Below, in pieces: positions 1-8,493 of a DNA stretch of 64,000 nt (position 1 is the first letter of the stretch; every line of letters starts with the position of its first letter). The stretch covers positions 2,294,001-2,358,000 of the forward strand of contig NZ_JAGINU010000001.1 in the NCBI RefSeq assembly GCF_017876315.1. Reading direction: 5' to 3'. Both the position numbers and the translations under genes were made by a program. The DNA comes from Pseudonocardia parietis. Lineage in GTDB: Bacteria > Actinomycetota > Actinomycetes > Mycobacteriales > Pseudonocardiaceae. A model generated the notes under the pieces. It searched no databases. It was not told where the DNA came from and saw nothing but the letters and a program-made list of their open reading frames with translations.

Positions 1-171
1 CGCGAACGCCGCGGTGATGAGGCCGACGGCGAGGGCGTCGCCGCCGAGCGCGAGGGCACGGTAGGAGACGAGCGTGCGTACCCCGCTGAGCACGGCGTGC
101 GAGAGCAGCGTGGCGAGGACGAGGCAGGGGAACCACGCCGGCTGGGGTGGCCGGAAGCGCGAACGGAGCAC
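1..171 (-). CDS. MFS-type transporter, N-terminal fragment
   Basis: This is the first 57 codons of a gene that runs off the left edge of the window on the minus strand. I translated it by hand from a GTG at 171. The visible part is a short basic N-terminus followed by a hydrophobic segment (residues about 17-30, LVLATLLSHAVL) and a second segment beginning near residue 45. This looks like transmembrane helix 1 and part of helix 2 of a major facilitator or similar permease. It starts 9 nt after the stop of the GntR regulator and is probably co-transcribed with it. The family assignment is tentative because so little is visible. Confidence 0.45.
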   Translation of the reverse strand, partial: MLRSRFRPPQPAWFPCLVLATLLSHAVLSGVRTLVSYRALALGGDALAVGLITAAFA

Positions 172-179
172 CCGGGTGA

Positions 180-881
180 TCAGGAGGCTTCGGAGCCGGA
201 GACGTCCGTGCTCCGCGGGCCCGTGGCGCGCAGCTCCGCACTGGTCTGGCGCAGCTCCCACGCGTGCATGATGTGGTCGTGCATGGCGGCCCGGGCCGCC
301 GGGCCGTCGCGGCGGGCGAGCGCCTCGAGGATCGCGACGTGGTCGTGGTCGAGGGCCCGGCTGAACTCGGAGACCCCCCACAACGTCACCGAGGGCTTGA
401 ACCGGGCCCAGAGCAGCGCGATGCCCTCGATCATGACCGAGGACGTGCTCTCGTAGATGGCGAAGTGCAGGTCCTTGTTCAGCACGGACAGGGTCGCCGG
501 GTCGGCACTGTCGGCGGTGGCGGCCACCAGCCGGTCGTTGGCCGCGACGACGGCCTCGTACCCCTCGTCGGTCATCCGTTCGACCGCCACCTCGCACGCG
601 AGCCCCTCGAGCTCGGCCCGCATGCGGTAGAGGTCGCGAGCCATCTCCGGGGTGACGTCGCGGACGGTGGCGCCGCGGTGGCTCGTGTACTCGACCGTCC
701 CGTCGGCGGCCAGGATGCGCAGCGCCTCCCGGACCGGGGTCGGGCTCACGCCGTACCGCTTGGCGATCGCCGTCTGCCGTAGCTGGTCACCGGGGTTGAT
801 GACGCCCTGCTCGAGGTCGGCCTTGAGCCGGTCGAGCACATAGGTCGTCCTGCTCTTGGGTGGCGCGTCCATCTCGCTCAT
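180..881 (-). CDS. GntR-family transcriptional regulator (FCD subfamily)
   Basis: This 233-aa protein has a winged helix-turn-helix at residues about 12-75, with the typical SPTPVREALRILAADG recognition segment. The all-helical FCD effector domain follows (about 85-215) and contains the metal/ligand-type residues of that fold (for example NKDLHFAIYE and HDHVAILEAL). FCD regulators usually bind small carboxylates and repress a neighbouring catabolic operon. The gene faces the MmgE/PrpD-ABC operon across an intergenic region holding a perfect 7+7 palindrome (987-1004), its likely operator. The ATG at 881 gives a normal family length. Confidence 0.9.
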   Translation of the reverse strand: MSEMDAPPKSRTTYVLDRLKADLEQGVINPGDQLRQTAIAKRYGVSPTPVREALRILAADGTVEYTSHRGATVRDVTPEMARDLYRMRAELEGLACEVAVERMTDEGYEAVVAANDRLVAATADSADPATLSVLNKDLHFAIYESTSSVMIEGIALLWARFKPSVTLWGVSEFSRALDHDHVAILEALARRDGPAARAAMHDHIMHAWELRQTSAELRATGPRSTDVSGSEAS

Positions 882-986
882 CAGCTCCGGCGCTCCTGCT
901 CTCGGTCACCCGGCTCGGGTTCGGCCGCGTGGACGGTGCGGACGGGTGCGAACTTAGCACGGCGCTACTTTCCATGTTCGGTTTAG

Positions 987-1004
987 TAGATTCGATAGAA
1001 TCTA
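987..1004. promoter_or_regulatory. Palindromic operator, probable GntR binding site
   Basis: TAGATTC-GATA-GAATCTA is a perfect inverted repeat with 7-bp arms and a 4-bp spacer. It is strikingly AT-rich inside very GC-rich DNA and lies between the divergent GntR gene and the MmgE/PrpD operon. Its minus strand contains ATTCTATCGA. A close relative, ATTCTATAGA, sits at the promoter of the enoyl-CoA hydratase operon (13610-13619). Assignment to the adjacent GntR protein is inferred from position and the size of the palindrome. Confidence 0.6.
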
Positions 1005-1107
1005 TTGACCTTGTGCTCCCGGGCGTGTTTGCCTCGTTGCCGCCGAGCGGGTGACAGCAGTCACCGATCAGGCGTCGCAATCGCCGACCAGAGCAGGGGG
1101 TGACCCG

Positions 1108-2469
1108 GTGACCCGGAGTGCAGCGACCAGGAGCCGTGCCGACACGACGTGCACGCCCGGCCGATGGTCCGGACTGGATGAGGGGCACCGTGAACAGCTC
1201 GTGCACCTGCTCGTCGACGCCACCGGCCTCGCCGCGGCCGGCGCCGCGAACGACGACGCGCGGCCGGTGCTGGCGGGCCTCGCAGCGGTGTCGCCCGGGG
1301 AGGTCGCCGTCCCCTGGACGGGCCTGCGCCTCGCCGCGCCGCAGGCCGCCGCCGCGCTCTCCACGCTGATCCACGCCTGGGACTTCGACGACACCCACGA
1401 CGAGGGCGTCGTGCACACCGCCACCGTCGTCGTGCCCGCGGCCCTCGCAGCCCTGGCGACGGCGCCGGCGCCGGGGGAGCGGTTCCTCGACGGCCTGGCC
1501 ACCGGGGTGCAGCTCTTCTCCCGGCTGGCCCGCCTCGTCGGCCCCCGCAACGGTGTCATCCGCACCGCCGGGCTGGGTGCGCTCGCCGCCGCCGCCACGG
1601 CGGCGACCGTGTGGGGGCTCGACGAGGCCGGTACCGAGAACGCGGTGGCGCTCTGCCTCGGCGCCGCGCTCGCCCCGTCGAGCAGGCAGGCCGTGGTCGA
1701 CGGGTCGGTCGCCAAGCGGCTCCAGCCCGGGCTCGCCGCCGCCCACGGACTGACGGCCGCCTCGCTGGCCCGCGCCGGCGTCGTCGGGCCTGCGGGGTGG
1801 CTCGGCGGCGCGTACGGCGTCCTGCCCGGATCCGACCTGCGGCTCACCGACCTGCTCGCCGGGCCGGTCGAGCTCGACGCGGTCGCGCTCAAGCCCTACC
1901 CCGCCTGTCGCTACACGCACGCCGCGCTGGCCGCAGGCGAGCAGCTGCACGCCCGGCACCCCGGCCCCGACGCGCTGCATCGCATGGTCGCGCACCTGCC
2001 CGCGGGCGCCGCCTACGAACTGGTCGCCCGCCCGTGGCAGGACCGCGGCGCCCCGCTCGTCGACGCCCAGTTCTCGCTGCCGTGGCAGCTCGCCGCGCTG
2101 TGGGTGACCGGCCGCTACGACCTCACCACCCTGCGCGGCGACCTCGGCCGCGCCGACATCGCCGCTGTCGCCGCCCGTATCGAGGTCCGCCAGGACCTCC
2201 CCGAGAGCACCGTGATGGCCGGTGCCCGGGTGGAGCTGGAGACCCCGGACGGCCGCCGCGACACCGCCGAGGCCCCGATGCCCGGCACCGGCGACGCGCG
2301 GCCGGGGCGCGACGTCGTCGACCGCAAGCTCGTCGGCTGCCTCCAGACGGCCGGCCTGCCCGACCCCCGCGGCACGGCCGACGGCCTCTGGCAGCTGACC
2401 ACCGAGCTGCCCGGACTCGACGCGGCGGCTGCCTACGACGCGCTCCGCGACCGGACCACCGTCCCCTGA
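1108..2469 (+). CDS. MmgE/PrpD family protein (first copy)
   Basis: This protein of about 453 aa belongs to the family of 2-methylcitrate dehydratase (PrpD), cis-aconitate decarboxylase and related enzymes that dehydrate or decarboxylate tricarboxylates. The helical N-terminal domain carries the family segment HAWDFDDTHDEGVVHTA. Later comes the conserved KPYPACRYTHAA active-site segment. I prefer the GTG at 1108 because AGGGGG lies 7 nt upstream; an in-frame GTG at 1051 would add 19 residues. It opens an operon with an acyl-CoA dehydrogenase, a second MmgE/PrpD protein, a CoA ligase and an ABC importer. The substrate is unknown. Confidence 0.85.
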   Translation: MTRSAATRSRADTTCTPGRWSGLDEGHREQLVHLLVDATGLAAAGAANDDARPVLAGLAAVSPGEVAVPWTGLRLAAPQAAAALSTLIHAWDFDDTHDEGVVHTATVVVPAALAALATAPAPGERFLDGLATGVQLFSRLARLVGPRNGVIRTAGLGALAAAATAATVWGLDEAGTENAVALCLGAALAPSSRQAVVDGSVAKRLQPGLAAAHGLTAASLARAGVVGPAGWLGGAYGVLPGSDLRLTDLLAGPVELDAVALKPYPACRYTHAALAAGEQLHARHPGPDALHRMVAHLPAGAAYELVARPWQDRGAPLVDAQFSLPWQLAALWVTGRYDLTTLRGDLGRADIAAVAARIEVRQDLPESTVMAGARVELETPDGRRDTAEAPMPGTGDARPGRDVVDRKLVGCLQTAGLPDPRGTADGLWQLTTELPGLDAAAAYDALRDRTTVP

Positions 2470-2528
2470 CCGGGGCTGCCCGACCTCCCTCACGCACCAC
2501 GGACGAACGACGAGAAGGAACCATCACC

Positions 2529-3677
2529 ATGGACTTCGGCCTCACCCCCGAGCAGACCACGCTCGTGGAGTCGGTCTCCAAGCTCGCCGAGCGGGAGTTC
2601 GGCCCGCACGCCTTCCAGCGGACCGAGTTCGCCTGGGACTCCCTCAAGGTGCTCGCCGAGCACGACCTCACCGGCCTCACCCTCCCCGTCGAGCTCGGTG
2701 GCCAGGGCGCCTCGCTGCTCGACGCCGTGCTCGTGATGATGGCGATCACCAAGGTGTGCCCGCACAGCGCCGACGCGTTGCAGGCCAGCAACTTCGGCGC
2801 CATCCGGCAGGTCGCGAAGTTCGGCTCCGAGCACGTCCGCAACGAGGTGCTCCCGCTGTTCCTGAAGGGCGAGGCCCTGGTCACGGCCGGGATGAGCGAG
2901 CCCGACGCCGGTAGCGCGCTCACCGACCTGCGCACCAGCGCCCGCTACGAGGGCGACCACGTCGTGCTCAACGGCCAGAAGTGCTGGAACTCGCACGGCC
3001 CGGACGCGACGCACTCGGTGGTCTGGTGCCGGTTCGGCCCGTCCTCGCGTGAGATCGGCGCGGTGCTCGTCCCGTTCGACTCCCCGGGCTTCACCCGCGG
3101 CAAGCGCGAGCTGCACATGAGCGGCGAGTCGCACTGCCAGCTGTTCTTCGACGAGTGCAGGGTTCCCAAGGAGTACGTGCTCGCCGACAGCGGCGCACTG
3201 GGCAAGATGCTGTCGATCTTCGGCGTCGAGCGGATGGGGAACGCCTCGCGGGCGCTCGCCCTCGCCGAGACCGCCTACGAGCGGGCCGTCGAGCACGCGA
3301 AGATCCGCAAGTCCTTCGGCAAGGACCTCTGCGAGTTCCAGGGCCTGCAGTGGAAGTTCGCCGAGATGAAGGTGGAGCTCGACGCGGCCCGGATGCTGCT
3401 GCTGCGCGCTGTCGCGAACGCCGACGCCGGAGCCCCGGACGCCACCGAGGCCGCGATCGCGAAGCTGCACGCCAACCGGACCGCGTTCGCGGTCGCCAAC
3501 GAGGCGATGCAGATCTTCGGTGCGTCGGGCTACAGCCAGGAGTACCCGCTGGAGTACATCGTCCGCCGCACCCGCGGCTGGATGATCGCAGGCGGCTCGG
3601 CCGAGATCCTCAAGAACACCATCGCCGGCTCGATCTTCGGCCGGCGCTTCGACCAGCGTGCGGGAGCTGCCACGTGA
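2529..3677 (+). CDS. Acyl-CoA dehydrogenase family protein
   Basis: This 382-aa flavoprotein would oxidise an acyl-CoA at C-alpha/C-beta and pass electrons to ETF. The N-terminal helical domain begins MDFGLTPEQ, the middle beta domain includes TAGMSEPDAGSALTDL, and the C-terminal helical domain contains IRKSFGKDLCEFQ and MQIFGASGYSQEYPLE. At the position where many family members have the catalytic Glu (xEGT), it reads MIAGGSAEI, so the base must lie elsewhere, as in isovaleryl-CoA dehydrogenase types, or the activity is altered. The ATG at 2529 follows AAGGA by 7 nt. The stop overlaps the next GTG start. Confidence 0.9.
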   Translation: MDFGLTPEQTTLVESVSKLAEREFGPHAFQRTEFAWDSLKVLAEHDLTGLTLPVELGGQGASLLDAVLVMMAITKVCPHSADALQASNFGAIRQVAKFGSEHVRNEVLPLFLKGEALVTAGMSEPDAGSALTDLRTSARYEGDHVVLNGQKCWNSHGPDATHSVVWCRFGPSSREIGAVLVPFDSPGFTRGKRELHMSGESHCQLFFDECRVPKEYVLADSGALGKMLSIFGVERMGNASRALALAETAYERAVEHAKIRKSFGKDLCEFQGLQWKFAEMKVELDAARMLLLRAVANADAGAPDATEAAIAKLHANRTAFAVANEAMQIFGASGYSQEYPLEYIVRRTRGWMIAGGSAEILKNTIAGSIFGRRFDQRAGAAT

Positions 3678-5101
3678 GCGTCACCGACACCCCGCAGACC
3701 GGCACCCCCCAGAGCGCGGCCCCGCCGCGCGGGCTCGACGGCGCGACCGACGTCCTCGTCGACTGGGTGGTCGCCGCGCAGCAGGCCGCGCTGCCGCCCG
3801 AGGTCGAGCACCACGTGCGCCGGCTGCTCGTCGACTACATGGCCGCCGTGATCCCCGGCTCGGCCACCGACGTCGCCCGTGCCATCGCCGCTCACGTCGC
3901 CGCCACCTACGGCGTGACCGACCGCGCCGCCACCGCGGTCGGCCTGGGCCGGGTGTCGGCACCGGGCGCCGCGTTCCTCAACGGCACCAGCGCGCACAGC
4001 CTCGAGGTCGACGACGGCTACACGCCCGGCAGCGTGCACCCGAGCAGCGTGTGTTTCCCGGCCGTGCTCGCGGCGGCCGAGGCCCGCGGCAGCGACACCC
4101 CCACCACGATGCGTGCGCTCGCGGTCGCCCTCGAGACCGTGTCCCGGCTCGCCGCCGCGGGGCACCCGGCCACCTGGCGCAACCACTTCCACAACACCCC
4201 GCTCACCGGCGTCGTCGGCGCCGCCTGCGGTGTCGCGGTGCTGCACGGCCTCGATGCCGACCGGCTGCACGACGCGCTCGGCATCGCCGCGTCGCACGCC
4301 GGCGGTCTGTTCGCGTTCCTCGGCAAGGACGCCGAGGTCAAGCGGGTGCACCCGGGCAAGGCGGCGCGCGACGCGATCGTCAGCGTCGAGCTCGCCGCGG
4401 CCGGCGTGACCGGCCCGCGACCGATCCTCGAGACCCCGCACGGCTACGTCGAGGCGTTCGCCGACGGCGGCTTCGACGCCGGCACCCTGCTCGACGGGCT
4501 CGGCGAGCGGTGGGTCGTCCTCGACTCCTACGTCAAGCCCTACCCGTCCTGCCGGCACCTGCACGGTCCGATCGACGCCGTGCGCGCGCTGCGCGCCGCG
4601 CACGGGATCGGCGCGGCCGACGTCGCGCGGGTCGACGTCGCGACCTACACCGTCGCCTCGCACCACGCGGGTACGACCGTGGAGGCGCTGCTCGACGCCC
4701 AGATGAGCATCCCGTTCGCGGTGGCCACCGCGCTGGTGCACGACGAGGTCGGGCTCACCGAGTTCGGCCCGGACGCCCGCCGCGACGCCGGTGTGCTCGA
4801 CCTGGTCGGCCGGGTGCACGTGCGCGCCGACGAGCAGGCCGACGCCGACTACCCGGTGCTGCGCACCGCGGTGGTGACGCTGGCCCTGCACGACGGCCGC
4901 GAGCTCACCGAGCGCGTGCCGCTGCCCTACGGCGAGCCGGGCAACCCGGTGAGCGACGAGGAGATGACCGCGAAGCTGGTGCGGCTCGCCACGCCGGTGA
5001 TCGGCCGCGACGCCGCGACCGCGCTCGCCGGGCAGCTCTGGGCGTTCACCTCGCTCGACGTCGTCGCCCGCACCGACGAGTACTGCCGGGGTGCGGCATG
5101 A
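3674..5101 (+). CDS. MmgE/PrpD family protein (second copy)
   Basis: This 475-aa protein is a second, clearly diverged member of the same family as the first gene of the operon. It has the family segments HSLEVDDGYTPGSVHPSS, a KDAEVKRVHPGKAARD lysine-rich stretch and VKPYPSCRHLHGPIDA. The start GTG overlaps the preceding stop (GTGA) and the stop overlaps the next start (ATGA), so translation is tightly coupled. Two PrpD-like enzymes in one operon suggest two successive dehydration, hydration or decarboxylation steps, or a heteromeric enzyme. This is inference. Confidence 0.88.
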   Translation: MSVTDTPQTGTPQSAAPPRGLDGATDVLVDWVVAAQQAALPPEVEHHVRRLLVDYMAAVIPGSATDVARAIAAHVAATYGVTDRAATAVGLGRVSAPGAAFLNGTSAHSLEVDDGYTPGSVHPSSVCFPAVLAAAEARGSDTPTTMRALAVALETVSRLAAAGHPATWRNHFHNTPLTGVVGAACGVAVLHGLDADRLHDALGIAASHAGGLFAFLGKDAEVKRVHPGKAARDAIVSVELAAAGVTGPRPILETPHGYVEAFADGGFDAGTLLDGLGERWVVLDSYVKPYPSCRHLHGPIDAVRALRAAHGIGAADVARVDVATYTVASHHAGTTVEALLDAQMSIPFAVATALVHDEVGLTEFGPDARRDAGVLDLVGRVHVRADEQADADYPVLRTAVVTLALHDGRELTERVPLPYGEPGNPVSDEEMTAKLVRLATPVIGRDAATALAGQLWAFTSLDVVARTDEYCRGAA

Positions 5102-7224
5102 CCCAGCTGACCGACCGGCCCGCCGGGACCCCCGGCGCGACCCGGGCCGAGGTGGGCCGAGCGCTCCTCGCGCCGCGCTCCGTCGCCATCATCGGTGCGT
5201 CCGACGACGCGCGGAAGACCACCGCGCGCCCGCTGCGGTTCCTGCGCGAGGCCGGGTTCACCGGTGGGGTGTACCCGATCAACCCGCGCCGCGAGACCGT
5301 GCTCGGTGAGCGGGCCTGGCCCGACATCGCCTCGCTGCCGGAGGTGCCCGACCACGTCTTCGTCGTGACCGACACCGCCCGGGTGGTCGATGCGGTCCGC
5401 GAGTGCGGCGAGGCGGGTGTGCCGCTGGTGACCATCCTGTCCGGTGGCTTCGGCGAGGGCGGTCCGCAGGGCCGGGAGCGGCTGGCCGAGCTGCTCGAGA
5501 TCTCGCACCGGTACGGAGTGCGTGTCGTCGGGCCGAACAGCATCGGCGTGGTCAACCCGCGCACCGGCATGCTGCTCACCGCGAACGCGGCCTTCGCGGA
5601 GACGGACCTCCCCGTCGGGCCCTCGTTCGTCGCCTCCCAGTCCGGCAGCGTCATCGGCGCCCTGATGACCCGGGCGAAGGCCCGCGGGCTCGGCTTCGCC
5701 GGGCTGGTCTCCACCGGCTCCGAGGTCGACCTGACCCTCGGCGAGATCTGCGAGGCGACCCTCGACGACCCCGAGATCGGCTCGTACACGCTGTTCGTGG
5801 AGTCGATGGAGAACGCCGGGCCGCTGGCCCGGTTCGCGGCGGCCGCCGCGGAGCGCGGCCGGCCGGTCACGGTCTACAAGCTCGGCCGCAGCGACGCCGC
5901 CGCCGCGTTGTCGGTCTCGCACACCGGTGCGCTCGCCGGTGAGGACGACGAGGCCGACGCGTTCTTCCGGGCCTGCGGCTTCGCCCGGGTCGACAACTTC
6001 GAGGCGTTGATCGAGGCCGAGGCCCTGCAGCGCCGGATCGGCAGCCCCGGCGCCACCCGGGCCGACCGGATCGCGGTGATCACCTCCACCGGGGGTGGTG
6101 CCGCGATCCTCGTCGACCAGCTCGAGACCCGCGGCGTGACCGTGGCCCGGCCGAGCCCGGCGGTGTTCGAGGGCCTCGGGGGGCTCGGGCTCGAGGTCGC
6201 CGAGAACCTCATCGTCGACCTGACGCTGGCCGGCACCCGCCACGACCTCGTCCTCGGCGCCCTCGACGTGCTCCGTTCCAGCGGCGAGTTCGACCTGGTG
6301 CTCTTCGTGATCGGCTCGTCGGCCCGGCTCAACCCGGAGCTCGCCGTGCGGGCGATCGCCGAGGCCGCGGGCGACGGTCCGGTCCCGATCGCGGCCTGGG
6401 CACTCCCGGACGCGCTCGAGTCGCTCCGGATGCTCAACGATGCCGGTGTGCCGGCGTTCCGCACCGCGGAGGCCTGTGCGGAGGCGGTCGCCGCGACGCT
6501 CGCCCGCCGCCCGGTCGACCCGCAGGTGCTGGGCACCCGCATCGCAGGCGCCGCCGTACCGGCGGGCCACACGCTCGACGAGGCCGGGTCGGCACGCGTC
6601 CTCGCGGAGCTCGGGGTGCGCTTCCCCGCCGCGACGACCTGCGACGACACCGGGGCCCCGGCGGCGGAGCCGACCTACCCCGCCGTGGTGAAGGCGCTGT
6701 CGGACCGGCTGCCCCACAAGTCCGACGCCGGCGCGGTCGTGCTCGGCGTCGCCGATGCCGGCGGCGTCGCCGACGCCGTCGCGAGGATCACCGCCAACGT
6801 CGCCGCGCACGACCCCACGATCCGGCTCGAGCAGTTCCTCGTGCAGGAGATGGTCGACGACGCGGTCGTGGAGGCGCTCGTCGGTTACCGGGTCAGCCCG
6901 TCGGTGGGGCCGCTCGTCGTGCTCGCGGCGGGCGGGATCCACGCCGAGCTCTACGACGACTCCACGCTCCGGCTGGCACCGGTCACCCCGGAGGTGGCTC
7001 GGGAGATGATCGACGAGGTGACCGCGATGCGGATCGCCCGGGGGTTCCGCGGAGGACCCGTCGGGGACCTCGACGCGCTCGTCGACACCGTCGTCGCCGT
7101 CTCACGGCTCGCCGTGACCCGCCCCGACGTGGTCGAGGCCGAGATCAACCCGGTCGCGGTGCGCCCGCGCGGGTGCGGGGCGGTCGCGCTCGACGCACTG
7201 GTCCAGCAGGCCCACGAGGCCTGA
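5098..7224 (+). CDS. ADP-forming acyl-CoA synthetase / acetate-CoA ligase family protein
   Basis: This 708-aa protein has the fused architecture of NDP-forming acyl-CoA synthetases. A CoA-binding Rossmann domain (about 25-130, RSVAIIGASDD) comes first, then the succinyl-CoA-synthetase-like flavodoxin domains with the phosphohistidine segment SVSHTGALAGEDDEAD (about 275-290). A C-terminal ATP-grasp domain follows from about 500 (PAVVKALSDRLPHKSDAG). It would activate a carboxylate to its CoA thioester, supplying the acyl-CoA dehydrogenase two genes upstream. The start overlaps the preceding stop. The acid used is not identifiable from the sequence. Confidence 0.88.
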   Translation: MTQLTDRPAGTPGATRAEVGRALLAPRSVAIIGASDDARKTTARPLRFLREAGFTGGVYPINPRRETVLGERAWPDIASLPEVPDHVFVVTDTARVVDAVRECGEAGVPLVTILSGGFGEGGPQGRERLAELLEISHRYGVRVVGPNSIGVVNPRTGMLLTANAAFAETDLPVGPSFVASQSGSVIGALMTRAKARGLGFAGLVSTGSEVDLTLGEICEATLDDPEIGSYTLFVESMENAGPLARFAAAAAERGRPVTVYKLGRSDAAAALSVSHTGALAGEDDEADAFFRACGFARVDNFEALIEAEALQRRIGSPGATRADRIAVITSTGGGAAILVDQLETRGVTVARPSPAVFEGLGGLGLEVAENLIVDLTLAGTRHDLVLGALDVLRSSGEFDLVLFVIGSSARLNPELAVRAIAEAAGDGPVPIAAWALPDALESLRMLNDAGVPAFRTAEACAEAVAATLARRPVDPQVLGTRIAGAAVPAGHTLDEAGSARVLAELGVRFPAATTCDDTGAPAAEPTYPAVVKALSDRLPHKSDAGAVVLGVADAGGVADAVARITANVAAHDPTIRLEQFLVQEMVDDAVVEALVGYRVSPSVGPLVVLAAGGIHAELYDDSTLRLAPVTPEVAREMIDEVTAMRIARGFRGGPVGDLDALVDTVVAVSRLAVTRPDVVEAEINPVAVRPRGCGAVALDALVQQAHEA

Positions 7225-7269
7225 TCGGGCCCGCCCGACCATGAACCGACATACATCCGAGGACGCACC

Positions 7270-8490
7270 ATGGACGTGAAGATCACCGACTTGTCGCTGA
7301 TGTACGGCGACTTCACCGCGGTCGAGCACCTGAGTCTCCACATCGAGGACGGCGAGTCCCTGGTGCTGCTCGGGCAGTCGGGCTGCGGCAAGACGAGCAC
7401 GATGCGGTGTGTCGCCGGGCTGGAGGACCCCAGCGGGGGCTCGATCAGCATCGGCGGCACGACGGTCTTCGACGCCGCCGCCGGGACCAACATCGCCCCG
7501 AACCGGCGCAACGTCGGGCTGGTGTTCCAGTCCTACGCCGTCTGGCCGCACATGACGGTCATGGAGAACGTCTCCTTCCCGCTGCGCATGAAGCGGCGCC
7601 CGAAGAAGGAGATCCGCACCCGGGCGCAGGAGACCCTGGAGCTCGTGGGCCTCGGGCACCTGGCCGACAAGGGCGCGAGCAAGCTCTCCGGTGGTCAGAT
7701 GCAGCGGGTGGCGCTGGCCCGCAGCCTCGCGATGGAACCCAACGTGATGCTGCTCGACGAACCCCTGTCGAACCTCGACGCCCGGCTGCGCGACGACCTG
7801 CGCGTGGAGCTGCGACGGCTGCAGCTCGAGCTCGGGCTCACCAGCATCTACGTGACCCACGACCAGTCCGAGGCACTGGCGCTCGCGGACCGCATCGCGA
7901 TCATGCAGCACGGCCGCATCTCCCAGCTGGCCACGCCGGTCGAGACCTACCGCAATCCCGCTTCCGCGTCGATCGCCGAGTTCCTCGGGGTCGCGAACAT
8001 CCTGCGCATCTCCGCTCCGCGGGCGGGGGAGCACCGGCTCGGCCTGGCCGACCACGCCCTCGAGGTCGCGGTCGGGACCGCCGTCCCGGCCGGGGACGAT
8101 CTGAGCGTCTGTGTGCGTCCGGAGCACGTGCGGCTGGCGACGCAGCCGAGCGAGGGAGCACCGAACTCCTGGCCCGGCACCGTCGAGGTCAGCGTCTTCC
8201 AGGGCTCGTACGCACGCTGCACCGTCACCCTCGACGCCGGACCGAGGCTGGAGGTCCAGACCCGCGACGCCACGTTCGTACCGCGCCAGCACGACCGCGT
8301 GCACGTCGAGATCGACCCCGAGCACGTGCAGGTGCTCCCGCAGGAGGTCGGCCCGGCCGGCGTCGTGGACGGCGGCCGGGAACCGGCCGGCACCGGCCGG
8401 ACCGGCGGGACCCGGGCGGGCGACGGCCCGGAGGTCCCCGACCGGCGGCCGGTCGCGGCGCACGCGGCGACCGTGACCGGGGAGGGCTGA
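7270..8490 (+). CDS. ABC transporter ATP-binding protein (FbpC/PotA-like)
   Basis: This 406-aa importer ATPase contains Walker A (GQSGCGKTS, about 37-45), the Q-loop (LVFQSYAVWPHMTV), the signature LSGGQMQRVALARSLA, Walker B VMLLDEP and the switch His in YVTHDQSEAL. A TOBE-type regulatory domain follows, then a Gly/Arg-rich tail of about 50 residues that is longer than usual. The sequence resembles the iron(III), 2-aminoethylphosphonate and polyamine group. It is followed by its permease after 3 nt and by a binding lipoprotein, completing the importer. The operon context suggests it takes up the carboxylate degraded by the upstream enzymes. Confidence 0.92.
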   Translation: MDVKITDLSLMYGDFTAVEHLSLHIEDGESLVLLGQSGCGKTSTMRCVAGLEDPSGGSISIGGTTVFDAAAGTNIAPNRRNVGLVFQSYAVWPHMTVMENVSFPLRMKRRPKKEIRTRAQETLELVGLGHLADKGASKLSGGQMQRVALARSLAMEPNVMLLDEPLSNLDARLRDDLRVELRRLQLELGLTSIYVTHDQSEALALADRIAIMQHGRISQLATPVETYRNPASASIAEFLGVANILRISAPRAGEHRLGLADHALEVAVGTAVPAGDDLSVCVRPEHVRLATQPSEGAPNSWPGTVEVSVFQGSYARCTVTLDAGPRLEVQTRDATFVPRQHDRVHVEIDPEHVQVLPQEVGPAGVVDGGREPAGTGRTGGTRAGDGPEVPDRRPVAAHAATVTGEG

Positions 8491-8493
8491 GGG

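Noticed and set aside
787..2493. A long minus-strand open frame opposite the first MmgE/PrpD gene, and many similar long antisense frames elsewhere (for example 2490-3470, 4927-6942, 7102-10305, 21851-23035).
   Set aside because: They lack recognisable domains, are rich in Arg/Gly/Pro/Ala, and lie exactly opposite well-supported genes. High GC content makes such frames common.
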